A stretch of DNA of 64,000 nucleotides from Gammaproteobacteria bacterium. GTDB lineage: Bacteria; Pseudomonadota; Gammaproteobacteria; Pseudomonadales; IMCC2047. The stretch is from positions 1 to 64,000 of the forward strand of contig JAJFKB010000003.1 of the NCBI GenBank assembly GCA_021773395.1, in the 5' to 3' direction. The translations under genes were made by a program, and so were the position numbers. How positions within the stretch are numbered: the first letter of the stretch is position 1; every line of letters starts with the position of its first letter. Positions 37,295 through 46,396 of this stretch are shown one piece after another. A model generated the notes under the pieces. That model was given only the letters and a program-made list of their open reading frames with translations, did not search any database and was not told the DNA's origin.

Positions 37295-37892
37295 CCTGCT
37301 GGTACCGCATCTCAAGGGCGCCGTGGAACGTATTGCCGCAAGGGAATTACTCCGCGAGTGTCAGTGGATTGCCAACCGTTTTGCCAATGAATTGGCTAAT
37401 GATGGTATTGCGATCATCGACCAACATCTAAAATCGGTTTACATCAGCCAGAATGCTCAACAATTATTGAGCTGCCATGACCAGTTACCCGATCACTTTT
37501 TGATCGCCTGCGGCAACTGCCTAAGCACACATAACACCACTGAAAAACCGGCCCACTTCTGTTTTAAAACAGCAAGGCGGACGATCAGGGCTGAAGTCAG
37601 CGCTCTGGAATCCATCAATTCAGCTCTGCGTTTTATTATTCGCATGGACACCTCTTTGCAGGAAGCTCCGACGACTCCTCAATTCACCATGCGCATGAAA
37701 AAACTCGGCCTTTCACGCCGCGAAATGGATGTTGCTCAGCTATTAAGTCAGGGGCTAACCAGTATGGCGGTCGCCGACAAACTCTACATCAGCATGCGCA
37801 CCGTCAATAACCACCTAAGATCCATATATGAGAAAGCCGGGGTACATAATCGAGCAAGCCTGATATACAGGCTCAACGATCAGCATCAGTAA
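37284..37892 (+). pseudogene. 5'-truncated LuxR-family regulator
   Basis: An open frame of 202 codons that begins inside a conserved region (LVPHLKGAVER, the helix normally in mid-protein) and ends with an intact LuxR helix-turn-helix (GLSRREMDVAQLLSQGLTSM, then SMRTVNNHLRSIYEKAGVHNRASLIYRL). The N-terminal about 150 residues are missing, and the start region is fused head-on to the SDR fragment. A product from the ATG at 37284 could still bind DNA but would lack most of the sensor. Its last about 20 codons recur, degenerate, at 52485-52543. Confidence 0.8.
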
Positions 37893-37935
37893 GCGTTCAA
37901 TCACAGATCCGATATTTATCGCTCGCTAAATTCCG
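37830..37935 (+). repeat. direct repeat, left boundary of the 14.6-kb block
   Basis: The 3' end of the LuxR gene plus the following 41 bases recur at about 52481-52586. The core GTTCAATCACAGATCCGATA (37895-37914) is identical in both copies. The next 21 bases match the last bases of the enoyl-CoA hydratase gene, with 5 mismatches. Thus the luxR-echA border is duplicated on both sides of the block. From 37936 to 38146 nothing recognisable is seen. Confidence 0.8.
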
Positions 37936-38146
37936 AGCACCGAACACGCTGGAAAATTATGGCAGAAGGGGAGCGAAAATGGACAACCCACGTATACAAA
38001 TATGCAGTTTATCTATGGTAAACCTACTTTTATTTGAGAAACCGGACGTCCAATAAAATCAAGCGGACAACCCAATAGCTCATCCACTATCGTATCGATG
38101 CCGCCGGCTGCGTTGCAAGCAGGTAACGGCTTTTAGCACTATTGAA

Positions 38147-40303
38147 TTAAAATTGCGCTCGATATCCAATGCTAAAAAAATAACCAGTTGTTTTTTCTGC
38201 CTCCCCTCCAAAGGTCTCTTCCAGCCACTCATAACCGTAATCAAGCTCAAATTTCATCCATCTTTTAAAGCGGTAGTCAATTCTAACAAAGGGGCGGACA
38301 AGCCAGCGGTCATCCTCATCCTCTTTGTCCTCACGATAATCAACCCTCAGTCTTGGATTGATTCTAAACTGTCTGTTCAGATTTACACGCCAATTCAAGG
38401 TGCTCGAATAAGTATCACTTCGTTGTGAATCTGAATAACGCAGGCCAAAAATCATAATATCGTTTTCGTAAATCAAACTATTACCCAGTAGTTGAACCGA
38501 ATAGAAATACTCTTTACCGGTACCAGGGATTTCCTCAACACCTCCTGATGCCCTGGTTGCACCAAAATCGGTTTGAGTCGCCTCTCCCGTTATCTGCCAT
38601 CTGTCATTGAGCCCATAGGTAATGCCCAGTGTTACTGATTCGCTATCCGACGTTCGGTCTACTGCCAGTTGCTCTAGTTCTCGGTCAGTATAGCGTTCAA
38701 ATAATTCATCAAGCTCTTCAACACCCTGCCCTTGAATTGAATTTGTAGTGGCTAGTACCGGGCTATTACGTTTGTCTACCACAAGGTTAATGCTGGTGTT
38801 ATCGAATATTTGCCAATTACCAATAAAAAGAAAGATGTTCAAATCATTATAGGAAACATCATAATCAACCAGTGTAAAAAAAGATTTAGTAGCATCGTAA
38901 TAGCGCGCCTCTCCTCCTACGGCCTCTCGATCAAGAAGATTAAAGTTATCCTGTGTAATGTAAAAAAGATTAAAGTCCCAGCCAGTCCATAGAGATCCCA
39001 AATCGACGCTGACCCCAAAGAATTCCTGATCTGAATTGATTTTGGTTTTATCTGTGGTTTTAACCGGGTATCCATATACCGCATTAAACGTCAGGAAATC
39101 ATTAATATCGTATGCCAAATGTAGTCCGTCAAACCGCCCTAATACACCACCCGTAGTCCTTGACTGCCTCCCCACCCGACCATAAAGTCCTGTAGCCAAA
39201 TGTTTCGCTTCTACAGACATGATGCTGATGATAGTTTCGCTCCCATCACTCTCAGAACGCAAATCTTCCCGGTAACTGCCAATAAACTGCGCCCTGACAT
39301 CAGCGCCGACACTTCGGGCTCGTGCCACAAAGTCCAGATCATTAGTTACATCAGAGCGGGTAATCAGTGTCTCTTGATTCTCAGGTGAGGTTTCATCCCT
39401 GAAATATCTCTGTGCTAAACTACCATAAAACTCCGTATTCCAAACCGGATCTTTCCCTGCGCCACGCCCCTTGGTAACACGAAGTTTTTCTTTAGGTTTT
39501 TCCGGAGCAGTGATCAGTGCAATCAACCGCTGATTTACTCGATCTGCGTCAGCACTACCCGGATAATCCTGGAGATATTTTTCATATTCAGCCTTTGCAT
39601 GGGCCAGCTGTCTATTATATTCCCTTGCAACGCCCAGTAGCTCTTGCGCATGCCTTCTCACTTCCTCGGAGCCTATCTCTCGAATTTTGGTAAACAGTTG
39701 AACCGCTCGTGAATAATTTTTATCCAGCATAGCGTTATTGGCTTCATCCAGAAGAGCTGCTACTTTTGGCTCCGCGCCCTTAATCCGCGTAATCAAGTTC
39801 TCGGCGCGAACAACAGCAGCACCGGCTTCTGGAGATTTATTTGTTATCGTTTCACTCTCATCCTCTACGGCGATAATGATAGATCGCAGGTCTGCACTAC
39901 TACGCACTTTAAAATTAATATTCCGGTTGAATCGTGCTATCACACTTGGACGATCCGGATCCTCTCCCTCGAAGATCAACTCGTTCAGAGATGCACCCTT
40001 GTCCTTGTTCCAGCTCAAATTGCTGCGCTCACCGGCTTGATCCACTTCATCTGAACCAAGAATAAGCTCCGGTCTTAACCGGATCTCCAGCACTTTCCCG
40101 GAATTCTTTGGTGAATAGCTTTGAATACGCATTGGAAAGAAAAACCTGATCTCAAGTTCATAGCCAGTTTTAGTGGTTTTTATAATGACGTCATCAACAG
40201 TTTGCGCATGGACAGGCAAAACAGCACACAATAAGCCGGTCAGCAGAGTAACTGTTGCAACAAGATGGCGATTTAAATATTTAATTATAATCAGGTAGTT
40301 CAT
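38147..40303 (-). CDS. outer-membrane beta-barrel protein of the multiheme cytochrome operon
   Basis: A 718-residue exported protein. A signal peptide (about 1-33, ending VHA) is followed by an AMIN-like beta domain (about 37-145), a helical TPR-like stretch (about 175-265, AVQLFTKI and YEKYLQDYPGSADA), and then about 430 residues of alternating amphipathic strands ending in FSIGYRAQF. The terminal Phe and the strand pattern indicate an outer-membrane barrel. It is the last gene of the operon, 8 bases after the 16-heme cytochrome. By analogy with MtrB-type porins it may sheath or anchor the cytochromes, but it is not clearly an MtrB homologue. Confidence 0.72.
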   Translation of the reverse strand: MNYLIIIKYLNRHLVATVTLLTGLLCAVLPVHAQTVDDVIIKTTKTGYELEIRFFFPMRIQSYSPKNSGKVLEIRLRPELILGSDEVDQAGERSNLSWNKDKGASLNELIFEGEDPDRPSVIARFNRNINFKVRSSADLRSIIIAVEDESETITNKSPEAGAAVVRAENLITRIKGAEPKVAALLDEANNAMLDKNYSRAVQLFTKIREIGSEEVRRHAQELLGVAREYNRQLAHAKAEYEKYLQDYPGSADADRVNQRLIALITAPEKPKEKLRVTKGRGAGKDPVWNTEFYGSLAQRYFRDETSPENQETLITRSDVTNDLDFVARARSVGADVRAQFIGSYREDLRSESDGSETIISIMSVEAKHLATGLYGRVGRQSRTTGGVLGRFDGLHLAYDINDFLTFNAVYGYPVKTTDKTKINSDQEFFGVSVDLGSLWTGWDFNLFYITQDNFNLLDREAVGGEARYYDATKSFFTLVDYDVSYNDLNIFLFIGNWQIFDNTSINLVVDKRNSPVLATTNSIQGQGVEELDELFERYTDRELEQLAVDRTSDSESVTLGITYGLNDRWQITGEATQTDFGATRASGGVEEIPGTGKEYFYSVQLLGNSLIYENDIMIFGLRYSDSQRSDTYSSTLNWRVNLNRQFRINPRLRVDYREDKEDEDDRWLVRPFVRIDYRFKRWMKFELDYGYEWLEETFGGEAEKTTGYFFSIGYRAQF

Positions 40304-40311
40304 TAGATCCC

Positions 40312-41658
40312 CTAGAAATCTCCATCCGTTGTTCTATGCTCACTGCTTTGACGGTCTTTAATTGTCGTTAGAGAACTGTCGCTGTAGATGTGGCATGACC
40401 CAGAGCAATCTCGCAGCTCACTTACGTTATATTTAGCGTCCGGATTTTCATGTTTTTTATGTGGACCTATTTTAAAATCACCGGCGTGACAGCCGGCACA
40501 ATCTGGTTTATAGGCTCCCGATGTCCAGGTTGGAATCTGACTATTACTTTGATGACAATCCAAACACTGTACATTAGAGCGATGATCACCCGGATATCCC
40601 CCTGAGGAATGAATAAAATCTATGTTGCTCCAAGTATTCACTATATGACATTCATCACATTGCAGCGAGGTTACAAAATGATTACCAGCTTTACCGGTCG
40701 CAGCCGAGCCATTATGACAACTCGAACATGATCCTGAGACTGAATTATGGTCAAGGTTAGCTGGAGTCCAAGAAATACTGCTGTGGCAATCATCACACTG
40801 AGCTGTTGTTTGAATATGCGTCGGATGCTTGCCACTGGCGGTCGTACCGTTATGGCAGCTTGAACAGCTCCCTGTAACTGAAGCATGATCAAAACGAACG
40901 TCTAGCCAGGTATTAACAACATGACAATCGTCACAGCTATTGCTGCTGGTAATGTGCGTTGGATGTTTGCCCGGCGCGATACTGCCGTTATGACAGCTGG
41001 CACAGCTTCCGGTGACCGCACTGTGATCCACCCGCGTGACCGGTGTCCAGGCCGTGCTGCGATGACAGTCATCACAGCTGTTGGTACTGGTGATATGGGT
41101 GGGATGCTTGCCGGTTGCGGTGGTGCCATTATGGCAGCTGCTGCAGGAACCCGTGACCCCCGCATGATCGAAGTTCACATTACTCCAGCTGTTACTGCTA
41201 TGACAATCGTCACAGCTATTGCTGCTGGCAATGTGCGTTGGATGTTTGCCCGGCGCGATACTGCCGTTATGACAGCTGGCACAGCTTCCGGTGACCGCAC
41301 TGTGATCCACCCGCGTGACCGGTGTCCAGCTTCGATCTGAATGACAGTCTAAGCAAATTCCCGTTGATCGAATATGATTCGCGGGTTTCGCAGAAGCGGA
41401 ACCCGCTCCACCTTGGACATGACAAAGATTACATTCTTTCGGTGTCCCTTTGAAAATTCCTCTAACATGACAACTTTCACAGTCAAGCGATCTATGCGCA
41501 CCGCTGAGACTAAAACTGGTAGAAAAATGATCAAACTCGGTGTTACTTGCTACATCTGGTAACGCCGTTAAGCTAAAAACCAGGAGGACTATAGCAAAGA
41601 TTACTCTGGTGATAGCTCGAGGAGTTTTTACAACTTCATTCTGGCAAATCATACGCAT
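40312..41658 (-). CDS. multiheme c-type cytochrome (about 16 hemes)
   Basis: A 448-residue exported protein with 15 CxxCH heme-binding motifs and one CxxxCH (CSGSCH), many as CDDCH, CSSCH or CASCH. The N-terminal hydrophobic segment (ITRVIFAIVLLVFSL) is the signal. The middle is built from about 45-residue units, each with two hemes and a HPTHI histidine that can be a distal ligand. A longer 93-residue unit is repeated almost identically at DNA level. I chose the ATG at 41658, two bases after the stop of the upstream cytochrome; ATG 41652 is possible. It probably carries electrons through the periplasm or the outer membrane with its neighbours. Confidence 0.9.
   Translation of the reverse strand: MRMICQNEVVKTPRAITRVIFAIVLLVFSLTALPDVASNTEFDHFSTSFSLSGAHRSLDCESCHVRGIFKGTPKECNLCHVQGGAGSASAKPANHIRSTGICLDCHSDRSWTPVTRVDHSAVTGSCASCHNGSIAPGKHPTHIASSNSCDDCHSSNSWSNVNFDHAGVTGSCSSCHNGTTATGKHPTHITSTNSCDDCHRSTAWTPVTRVDHSAVTGSCASCHNGSIAPGKHPTHITSSNSCDDCHVVNTWLDVRFDHASVTGSCSSCHNGTTASGKHPTHIQTTAQCDDCHSSISWTPANLDHNSVSGSCSSCHNGSAATGKAGNHFVTSLQCDECHIVNTWSNIDFIHSSGGYPGDHRSNVQCLDCHQSNSQIPTWTSGAYKPDCAGCHAGDFKIGPHKKHENPDAKYNVSELRDCSGSCHIYSDSSLTTIKDRQSSEHRTTDGDF
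40921..41335 (-). repeat. internal 279-bp tandem duplication in the 16-heme cytochrome gene
   Basis: Bases 40921-41056 recur at 41200-41335 with only a few differences, a period of 279 bp (93 codons). Each period carries four CxxCH motifs. The near-identity indicates recent duplication or gene conversion, a way to change heme number. Confidence 0.85.
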
Positions 41659-41660
41659 CA

Positions 41661-43235
41661 CTAATTCAGCCTTAATTCTTTGAAACTGTTGGCTGTATGA
41701 CAACGCCCGCAGTCCCGGCCAAATTTCCTGCTATGAATATCATCAGCAAGATGGCAAGAGATACAATTCTGACTACGCTTGATTTTTTTTGATACCGGGC
41801 GGTGGTGACACTCGCTACAGCTTAAGTCACTGTGAGCACCCTCAAGAGTAAATTTGGTCTGTCTGTCATGATCAAAAACCCACCATTGCCAACCGTTTGG
41901 GCTGTGGCAATCGCCACAGTTGGCACCCAATCCCTGCTTATGAGCATCATCTTGAGAATGGCAATCAGTACAACGGTTTCCAGCATTCTGAAACTCTCTG
42001 GAAGTATGGCAACTATCACAGGACGTAATTGCATGAATGCCGGTTAAAGGGAACTTGGTAAGATCATGATTAAAAAGAACTTGCTCCAGCCAACCCACTT
42101 CTGCATGACAATCATTGCAACTTTTGCCCTGCTGACCTAAATGCACGTCATCATCTACATGACATTGAAAACACTGCTTGCCAATTTTCGCCTCTTTAAT
42201 ACTGCCGCGATGACAGTTTTCACAGGCAAGTTCTTTATGGCTGCCGTGCAATGGGAATTCCGTATCGCGTTGATGATCAAAAATCAGTCGACTCCAACTC
42301 TCTTCCTGATGGCATGTCTCACATTTATTACCATATTTCCCCTTGTGCTCATCGTCACCTCGGTGACAGGCATGACATTGGGTCTGAAGTTTTTTCTCGC
42401 TCGCTGGAGGTTGGTGGCAGTTTTCACAAAAAAGCTCTGTGTGCTTGCCTTCTAGCCGAAAATCCGTATCTGTATTATGGTCAAAGCTGGTTTCACTCCA
42501 CCCGGTTTCTTCGTGACAACTACCGCACTGGTTACCCATATTTCCAGCGTGGACATCATTTAGCACATGACAAGCAAAACATTCCTCCGGCGTTTTTTCA
42601 TAATTTTCTCCGGGATGACAGGCGCGACATTGAACCTCTTCATGTTTTCCAGTCAGGTTAAATTTAGTACTGCTATGATCAAATTCAGCCTTGTCCCATG
42701 CCATTGCCGAGTGGCAGTCATGACAAGCAGTTCCAAGATTTCCATTATGTCTATCATTTTCCCGATGACAGTCCACACACTCCCCCGGAGCCTCTCTATA
42801 TTTAGCATCCGCTTTATGACAAGACTGACAAGACACACTCAGATGACCATCTTCAAGACTGAAGTCCGTAAGGTCATGATTAAAATTACTGGTGTCCAGA
42901 TTCATAATTTTAGCATCGCGCCCGATATGTTCCGTGTGACAAGTTTTACAGCCCAGGTTTCGGTCTATACTGCGACCATGAAACCCATGTTCTATAGCAA
43001 AGTCTTTCCTTATCTCCTTATGGCAATCAAGACAAAGCTGATTCTGAGATTTTTTTTCGAAAACAGCATGGCATTTGCCGCAGCTGTTCTCATACTCTAG
43101 GTGCCCTTCAATAACTTCCCCTGGCATTAGCATTGTTTTCCAGGTAACTTCTTCGGCATTTGCCGGCTGGGCGACGGCAAGGACAAACAAAATATAAACC
43201 CCAAAACCACTGCTACATCTGAAGCGGGTTTTCAC
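41661..43235 (-). CDS. multiheme c-type cytochrome (21 hemes)
   Basis: A 524-residue exported cytochrome with 21 CxxCH motifs and a cleavable signal peptide (about 1-27, ending ANA). The motifs come in pairs within about 40-45-residue units of the form C-x-x-C-H ... FDH ... LxGxHxxLxCxxCH, in which the extra histidines (FDH, GKH, GSH) probably serve as axial ligands. The layout resembles cytochrome c3-like 'doubled CxxCH' modules of periplasmic electron wires. It lies 36 bases downstream of the b-type membrane protein and directly upstream of the 16-heme protein. It would accept electrons from the quinone-linked membrane protein. Confidence 0.93.
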   Translation of the reverse strand: MKTRFRCSSGFGVYILFVLAVAQPANAEEVTWKTMLMPGEVIEGHLEYENSCGKCHAVFEKKSQNQLCLDCHKEIRKDFAIEHGFHGRSIDRNLGCKTCHTEHIGRDAKIMNLDTSNFNHDLTDFSLEDGHLSVSCQSCHKADAKYREAPGECVDCHRENDRHNGNLGTACHDCHSAMAWDKAEFDHSSTKFNLTGKHEEVQCRACHPGENYEKTPEECFACHVLNDVHAGNMGNQCGSCHEETGWSETSFDHNTDTDFRLEGKHTELFCENCHQPPASEKKLQTQCHACHRGDDEHKGKYGNKCETCHQEESWSRLIFDHQRDTEFPLHGSHKELACENCHRGSIKEAKIGKQCFQCHVDDDVHLGQQGKSCNDCHAEVGWLEQVLFNHDLTKFPLTGIHAITSCDSCHTSREFQNAGNRCTDCHSQDDAHKQGLGANCGDCHSPNGWQWWVFDHDRQTKFTLEGAHSDLSCSECHHRPVSKKIKRSQNCISCHLADDIHSRKFGRDCGRCHTANSFKELRLN

Positions 43236-43271
43236 AATAAAAACATGCCTTCAGTTGGCTCGGCATTTAAC

Positions 43272-44219
43272 CTAATAGGCATGAACTGCGTAAACATGCA
43301 CCCAGCCAGTAATTATCAGCATAAAAAAAATGGGCATATGTAACATATGCCATAACGAAAAAAGCTTTTCGTAGAAACTTAACTCCGCGATTTTTCGGAT
43401 AGTAGTTAGATAGAGCGTGATATGCGCAGTGACTTCATTTATCTGCGTTTTTACATCCGGACTGGACAAATTAAGTTGCTGGTTGATTTGGGCCTGCTCT
43501 AGCCTTAATTGGCGACAAAAGCTTATACGCGCCCATCTGGTTTTTATTCCTAACATCATAATGCGAAGGAGATTGCCAAGGACGGTTCGGCGCTGCTGCA
43601 CCTCTTCCTCAAAACCAATAATTTTATTAATCAGCGTATCAGTAATAAGAACTTGCTGTAACTCTTTATCCTTATCCAGTTGCTGCCGGGCAAAAACTCG
43701 ATTAACCCGCAAGGCTTTCAATTCAGCTTTATTACCATACAGACCAAAGTGAATCTTTCCGTAGATAAAACGTCCGATCAAACCACTACTTACCATCAGT
43801 ATCATGCTAATGAGAGCTACATTGCTATTAGTAGATCCAAAACTGAAATTGCAGTGGAAGAGGATACACAGGGGGCCAAATACACCAAAGACCATGTGCA
43901 ACATAAACCATTGTCTGGTCGAGAAAATAAACAACCGGCTATTGTAAAAGCGCTTACGCAGCGGGTAAACCAGCAACAGTAACATCATAGAACCACCGGC
44001 AATGCCCAACCCGTAGCCAACACCGGACTCCGCTGACAGATAATATTCATCACGAATCTGCCAGCCTAAATAAAGTATGGCAAAAACAATTAACGTCGTG
44101 ATTAATGATGGTGAAAGCCATCCTAATCCTCTAGGTGATGAACGCAAGGACAGGTCGTTGGGTGGCAATTCATCATCTAATATCCCTGGTTCCAGTTTAA
44201 CTGCCAATAACGACTCCAC
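43272..44219 (-). CDS. b-type membrane cytochrome (probable quinol-cytochrome link)
   Basis: A 315-residue membrane protein with about five hydrophobic segments (about 37-55, 68-86, 103-123, 133-152, 288-310). Two histidine pairs spaced by 14 residues within single helices, H108/H122 and H294/H308, fit bis-histidine ligation of two b hemes. The region between about 155 and 275 is a soluble helical insert. It would oxidise (or reduce) membrane quinol and connect to the periplasmic multiheme cytochromes encoded next. It belongs to no cytochrome b family that I can name with certainty. Confidence 0.72.
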   Translation of the reverse strand: MESLLAVKLEPGILDDELPPNDLSLRSSPRGLGWLSPSLITTLIVFAILYLGWQIRDEYYLSAESGVGYGLGIAGGSMMLLLLVYPLRKRFYNSRLFIFSTRQWFMLHMVFGVFGPLCILFHCNFSFGSTNSNVALISMILMVSSGLIGRFIYGKIHFGLYGNKAELKALRVNRVFARQQLDKDKELQQVLITDTLINKIIGFEEEVQQRRTVLGNLLRIMMLGIKTRWARISFCRQLRLEQAQINQQLNLSSPDVKTQINEVTAHITLYLTTIRKIAELSFYEKLFSLWHMLHMPIFFMLIITGWVHVYAVHAY

Positions 44220-44246
44220 GATTCCCCCAAAAACGGAATGACCCTG

Positions 44247-44759
44247 CTAATTACTAACAGCGGCTGTTTTTTTGTGCATAACACTTTTTTCTATATAACT
44301 ATTTAGTAAGCTATTATCCGACTGTCTGAGTTTATGGGAGGTTTGATCATAGCGCTTCTCCTGACTATCCGTTAATGGATTGGCTCCTGAATAACCCAGA
44401 GCCTTGGCTCGACCAAACGCCTCTTCGGCTGCCTGCCACTGCTGTAGATAATGATAAGATTTAGCCAACAGAACCCACCCCTCAACATCACCAGGTTCAG
44501 CCTTTAAGCGACTGAGCAGACCACCGATTAAAACATCGACCGGCTCTACTTTTTCGCTTTCGGTGCCCGATATTTTCAACTCACCTGAGACGGTAGTTTT
44601 TAGATTTGCCGGTTTGGCTGTATTAACGGTAGATTTTTCATTAAACAGTAAAAATACACCGACACTTTTCCAGTAGAAAGCAATAAAAAAACCCCCTACA
44701 ACAACTATTAGGACTAATAGGTAATAGCGACCTTTCCCAACATCTACAATCCGGTTCAT
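44247..44759 (-). CDS. membrane-anchored TPR protein (CcmI/NrfG-like)
   Basis: A 170-residue protein with one N-terminal transmembrane helix (about 13-33) and a periplasmic domain containing a TPR pair (GLLSRLKAEPGDVEGWVLLAKSY and QQWQAAEEAFGRAKALGY). This resembles the C-terminal part of CcmI/CycH, which presents apocytochromes to the heme lyase. As the first gene of a multiheme cytochrome operon it is probably a dedicated maturation or assembly factor. Start at ATG 44759. It begins about 60 bases after the likely promoter with the PmrA-type box. Confidence 0.75.
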   Translation of the reverse strand: MNRIVDVGKGRYYLLVLIVVVGGFFIAFYWKSVGVFLLFNEKSTVNTAKPANLKTTVSGELKISGTESEKVEPVDVLIGGLLSRLKAEPGDVEGWVLLAKSYHYLQQWQAAEEAFGRAKALGYSGANPLTDSQEKRYDQTSHKLRQSDNSLLNSYIEKSVMHKKTAAVSN

Positions 44760-44826
44760 GGTTACTCAATAGCAAATAGTAAAGCGCTGGTCATTCTGGA
44801 CACATAGAACAACTTCTGACCTTATA

Positions 44827-44859
44827 TTTATAGACTGCTAGTCTTAAGAGAACCTTAAG
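44827..44859 (-). promoter_or_regulatory. PmrA/QseB-type box and -10 element of the cytochrome operon
   Basis: CTTAAG (44843-44848) and CTTAAG (44854-44859) are direct repeats separated by 5 bases, exactly the arrangement of the PmrA box (CTTAAK-N5-CTTAAK). On the minus strand a TATAAA -10 element (44827-44832) lies 10 bases downstream, so the box would overlap the -35 region, as in class II activation. The operon start codon follows about 67 bases after the -10. The OmpR-type regulator at 51005 is the obvious candidate. The rest of the 44760-45070 divergent region contains no gene. Confidence 0.7.
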
Positions 44860-45070
44860 GTTTTCGTTCTTTGCATTTAAAAGCATTAAACTGATGCTAA
44901 CCTACCCTAATAGAGAAGAAAGGCTGACTCTTTAGAATAGATGGCGAAAAAGCCATAGAATGTTCGTTTTTCAAGGTGTTAGCGTAAAATCAAAGCCATG
45001 CTTAAATTTTAATTCATGTGTATTTCGATACTATTTATTCACATCAGACAAAATTTGCCGTTAATCCAAA

Positions 45071-46396
45071 ATGCCAGACAATTTGAATACTAATGTACTA
45101 CTTCTTTATGCACTACCCATGCTTTTTATTTGGGCAGTTTTTATCGTACGTAAGCGTTTTGTACATAGAATATCTATAGCGAAACAAAGAGAATCAATAG
45201 TATCAGGGCTTACCGAGCCCGCAAGTCTTCACCCGGTTATAGACCCAAGCAAATGCCTGGCTTGCGGCGCCTGTGTCAAAGCCTGTCCTGAAGGTGAAAT
45301 TCTTGGATTAATTGACGGCAAAGCAAAACTGATTACCCCTGCAAACTGTATCGGTCACGGAGCCTGTAGCGCAGCCTGCCCTTTCGATGCAATTTCCCTT
45401 GTGTTCGGTACGGCTACGCGGGGTGTGGATATCCCGATGCTACAATCAAATTTTGAGACCAACGTACCGGGTATTTTTATAGCCGGAGAACTCGGTGGAA
45501 TGGGCCTTATTCGAAATGCCATAGAACAGGGTGCACAGGCTGCCGAGGAGATACATAAGAAAATCTGCTCTACCAACCGATCCGCTCATACCTCTGACCT
45601 CGATTTGGTAATCGTAGGCGCCGGCCCTGCCGGAATTGCCGCATCTCTCAGCGCCAAGAATAAAGGGCTTAGGTTCATCACCATTGACCAGGACTCACTC
45701 GGAGGCACAGTATCACACTTCCCACGCAATAAACTCGTATTGACTGCCCCGGTTAATTTACCCTTAGTAGGAAAGGTGGAATTTCGGGAGACAACAAAAG
45801 AAGCTTTATTAGAATTCTGGCAGAGCATAATTCAAAAAACACAATTAACTATCCACTTTAATGAACGCCTAGAAAATATCCAGACCCAGAATGAACAGTT
45901 CAAGGTATACACGACACAAGATGAATACACCTCAAGCGCCGTATTACTATGCCTGGGGCGCAGAGGCACGCCCCGACAATTAAATGTACCTGGAGAAGAA
46001 TTGCCCAAAGTAGTATATCGATTAATTGATGCCGAGCAGTACTCAGGCAAAAAGGTATTGGTAGTGGGTGGAGGAGATAGCGCGATTGAGGCTGCTGTCA
46101 GTATTTCAGAAAAACCCGGAACCAGTGTTTATCTGTCCTATAGAGGTAGTGCCTTTTCCAGGGTAAAGCCCAAAAACCGGGAAAAACTAGAAGCCGCCGA
46201 ATATGGTCAAAAACTCAAGGTTCTACTTAACTCTCAGATATCTGAAATTGATAAAAACCACGTTTCTATTGAACACAAAGGCAAAATTATCAAGCTAGAA
46301 AACGATGCTGTTATCATCTGTGTCGGCGGTGTTTTACCCACACCTTTTTTGGAACAAATCGGCATAAAGATTGAGACAAAATATGGCACGGCTTAA
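45071..46396 (+). CDS. membrane-anchored ferredoxin-FAD pyridine-nucleotide oxidoreductase
   Basis: A 441-residue protein with an N-terminal transmembrane helix (about 8-26). It has a 2[4Fe-4S] ferredoxin domain (CLACGACVKACP about 61-72, CIGHGACSAACP about 95-106) and an FAD/NAD(P) domain with two dinucleotide-binding loops (VGAGPAG about 182 and VGGGDSA about 338). The flavin half resembles YpdA/thioredoxin-reductase-like enzymes but lacks the redox-active CxxC. The domain order suggests electron transfer between NAD(P)H and the cytochrome system, via FAD and Fe-S, at the cytoplasmic membrane. It is divergent from the cytochrome operon and overlaps the next gene by 14 bases. Confidence 0.85.
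   Translation: MPDNLNTNVLLLYALPMLFIWAVFIVRKRFVHRISIAKQRESIVSGLTEPASLHPVIDPSKCLACGACVKACPEGEILGLIDGKAKLITPANCIGHGACSAACPFDAISLVFGTATRGVDIPMLQSNFETNVPGIFIAGELGGMGLIRNAIEQGAQAAEEIHKKICSTNRSAHTSDLDLVIVGAGPAGIAASLSAKNKGLRFITIDQDSLGGTVSHFPRNKLVLTAPVNLPLVGKVEFRETTKEALLEFWQSIIQKTQLTIHFNERLENIQTQNEQFKVYTTQDEYTSSAVLLCLGRRGTPRQLNVPGEELPKVVYRLIDAEQYSGKKVLVVGGGDSAIEAAVSISEKPGTSVYLSYRGSAFSRVKPKNREKLEAAEYGQKLKVLLNSQISEIDKNHVSIEHKGKIIKLENDAVIICVGGVLPTPFLEQIGIKIETKYGTA

Noticed and set aside
40600..41340. Regularly spaced repeats resembling a CRISPR array
   Set aside because: The repeats are in frame, encode CxxCH heme motifs, and have no unique spacers; they are part of the cytochrome gene.
42567..43100. 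Open frame of 177 codons on the plus strand
   Set aside because: It is antisense to the 21-heme cytochrome gene and has a low-complexity, membrane-like composition caused by complementing CxxCH codons.
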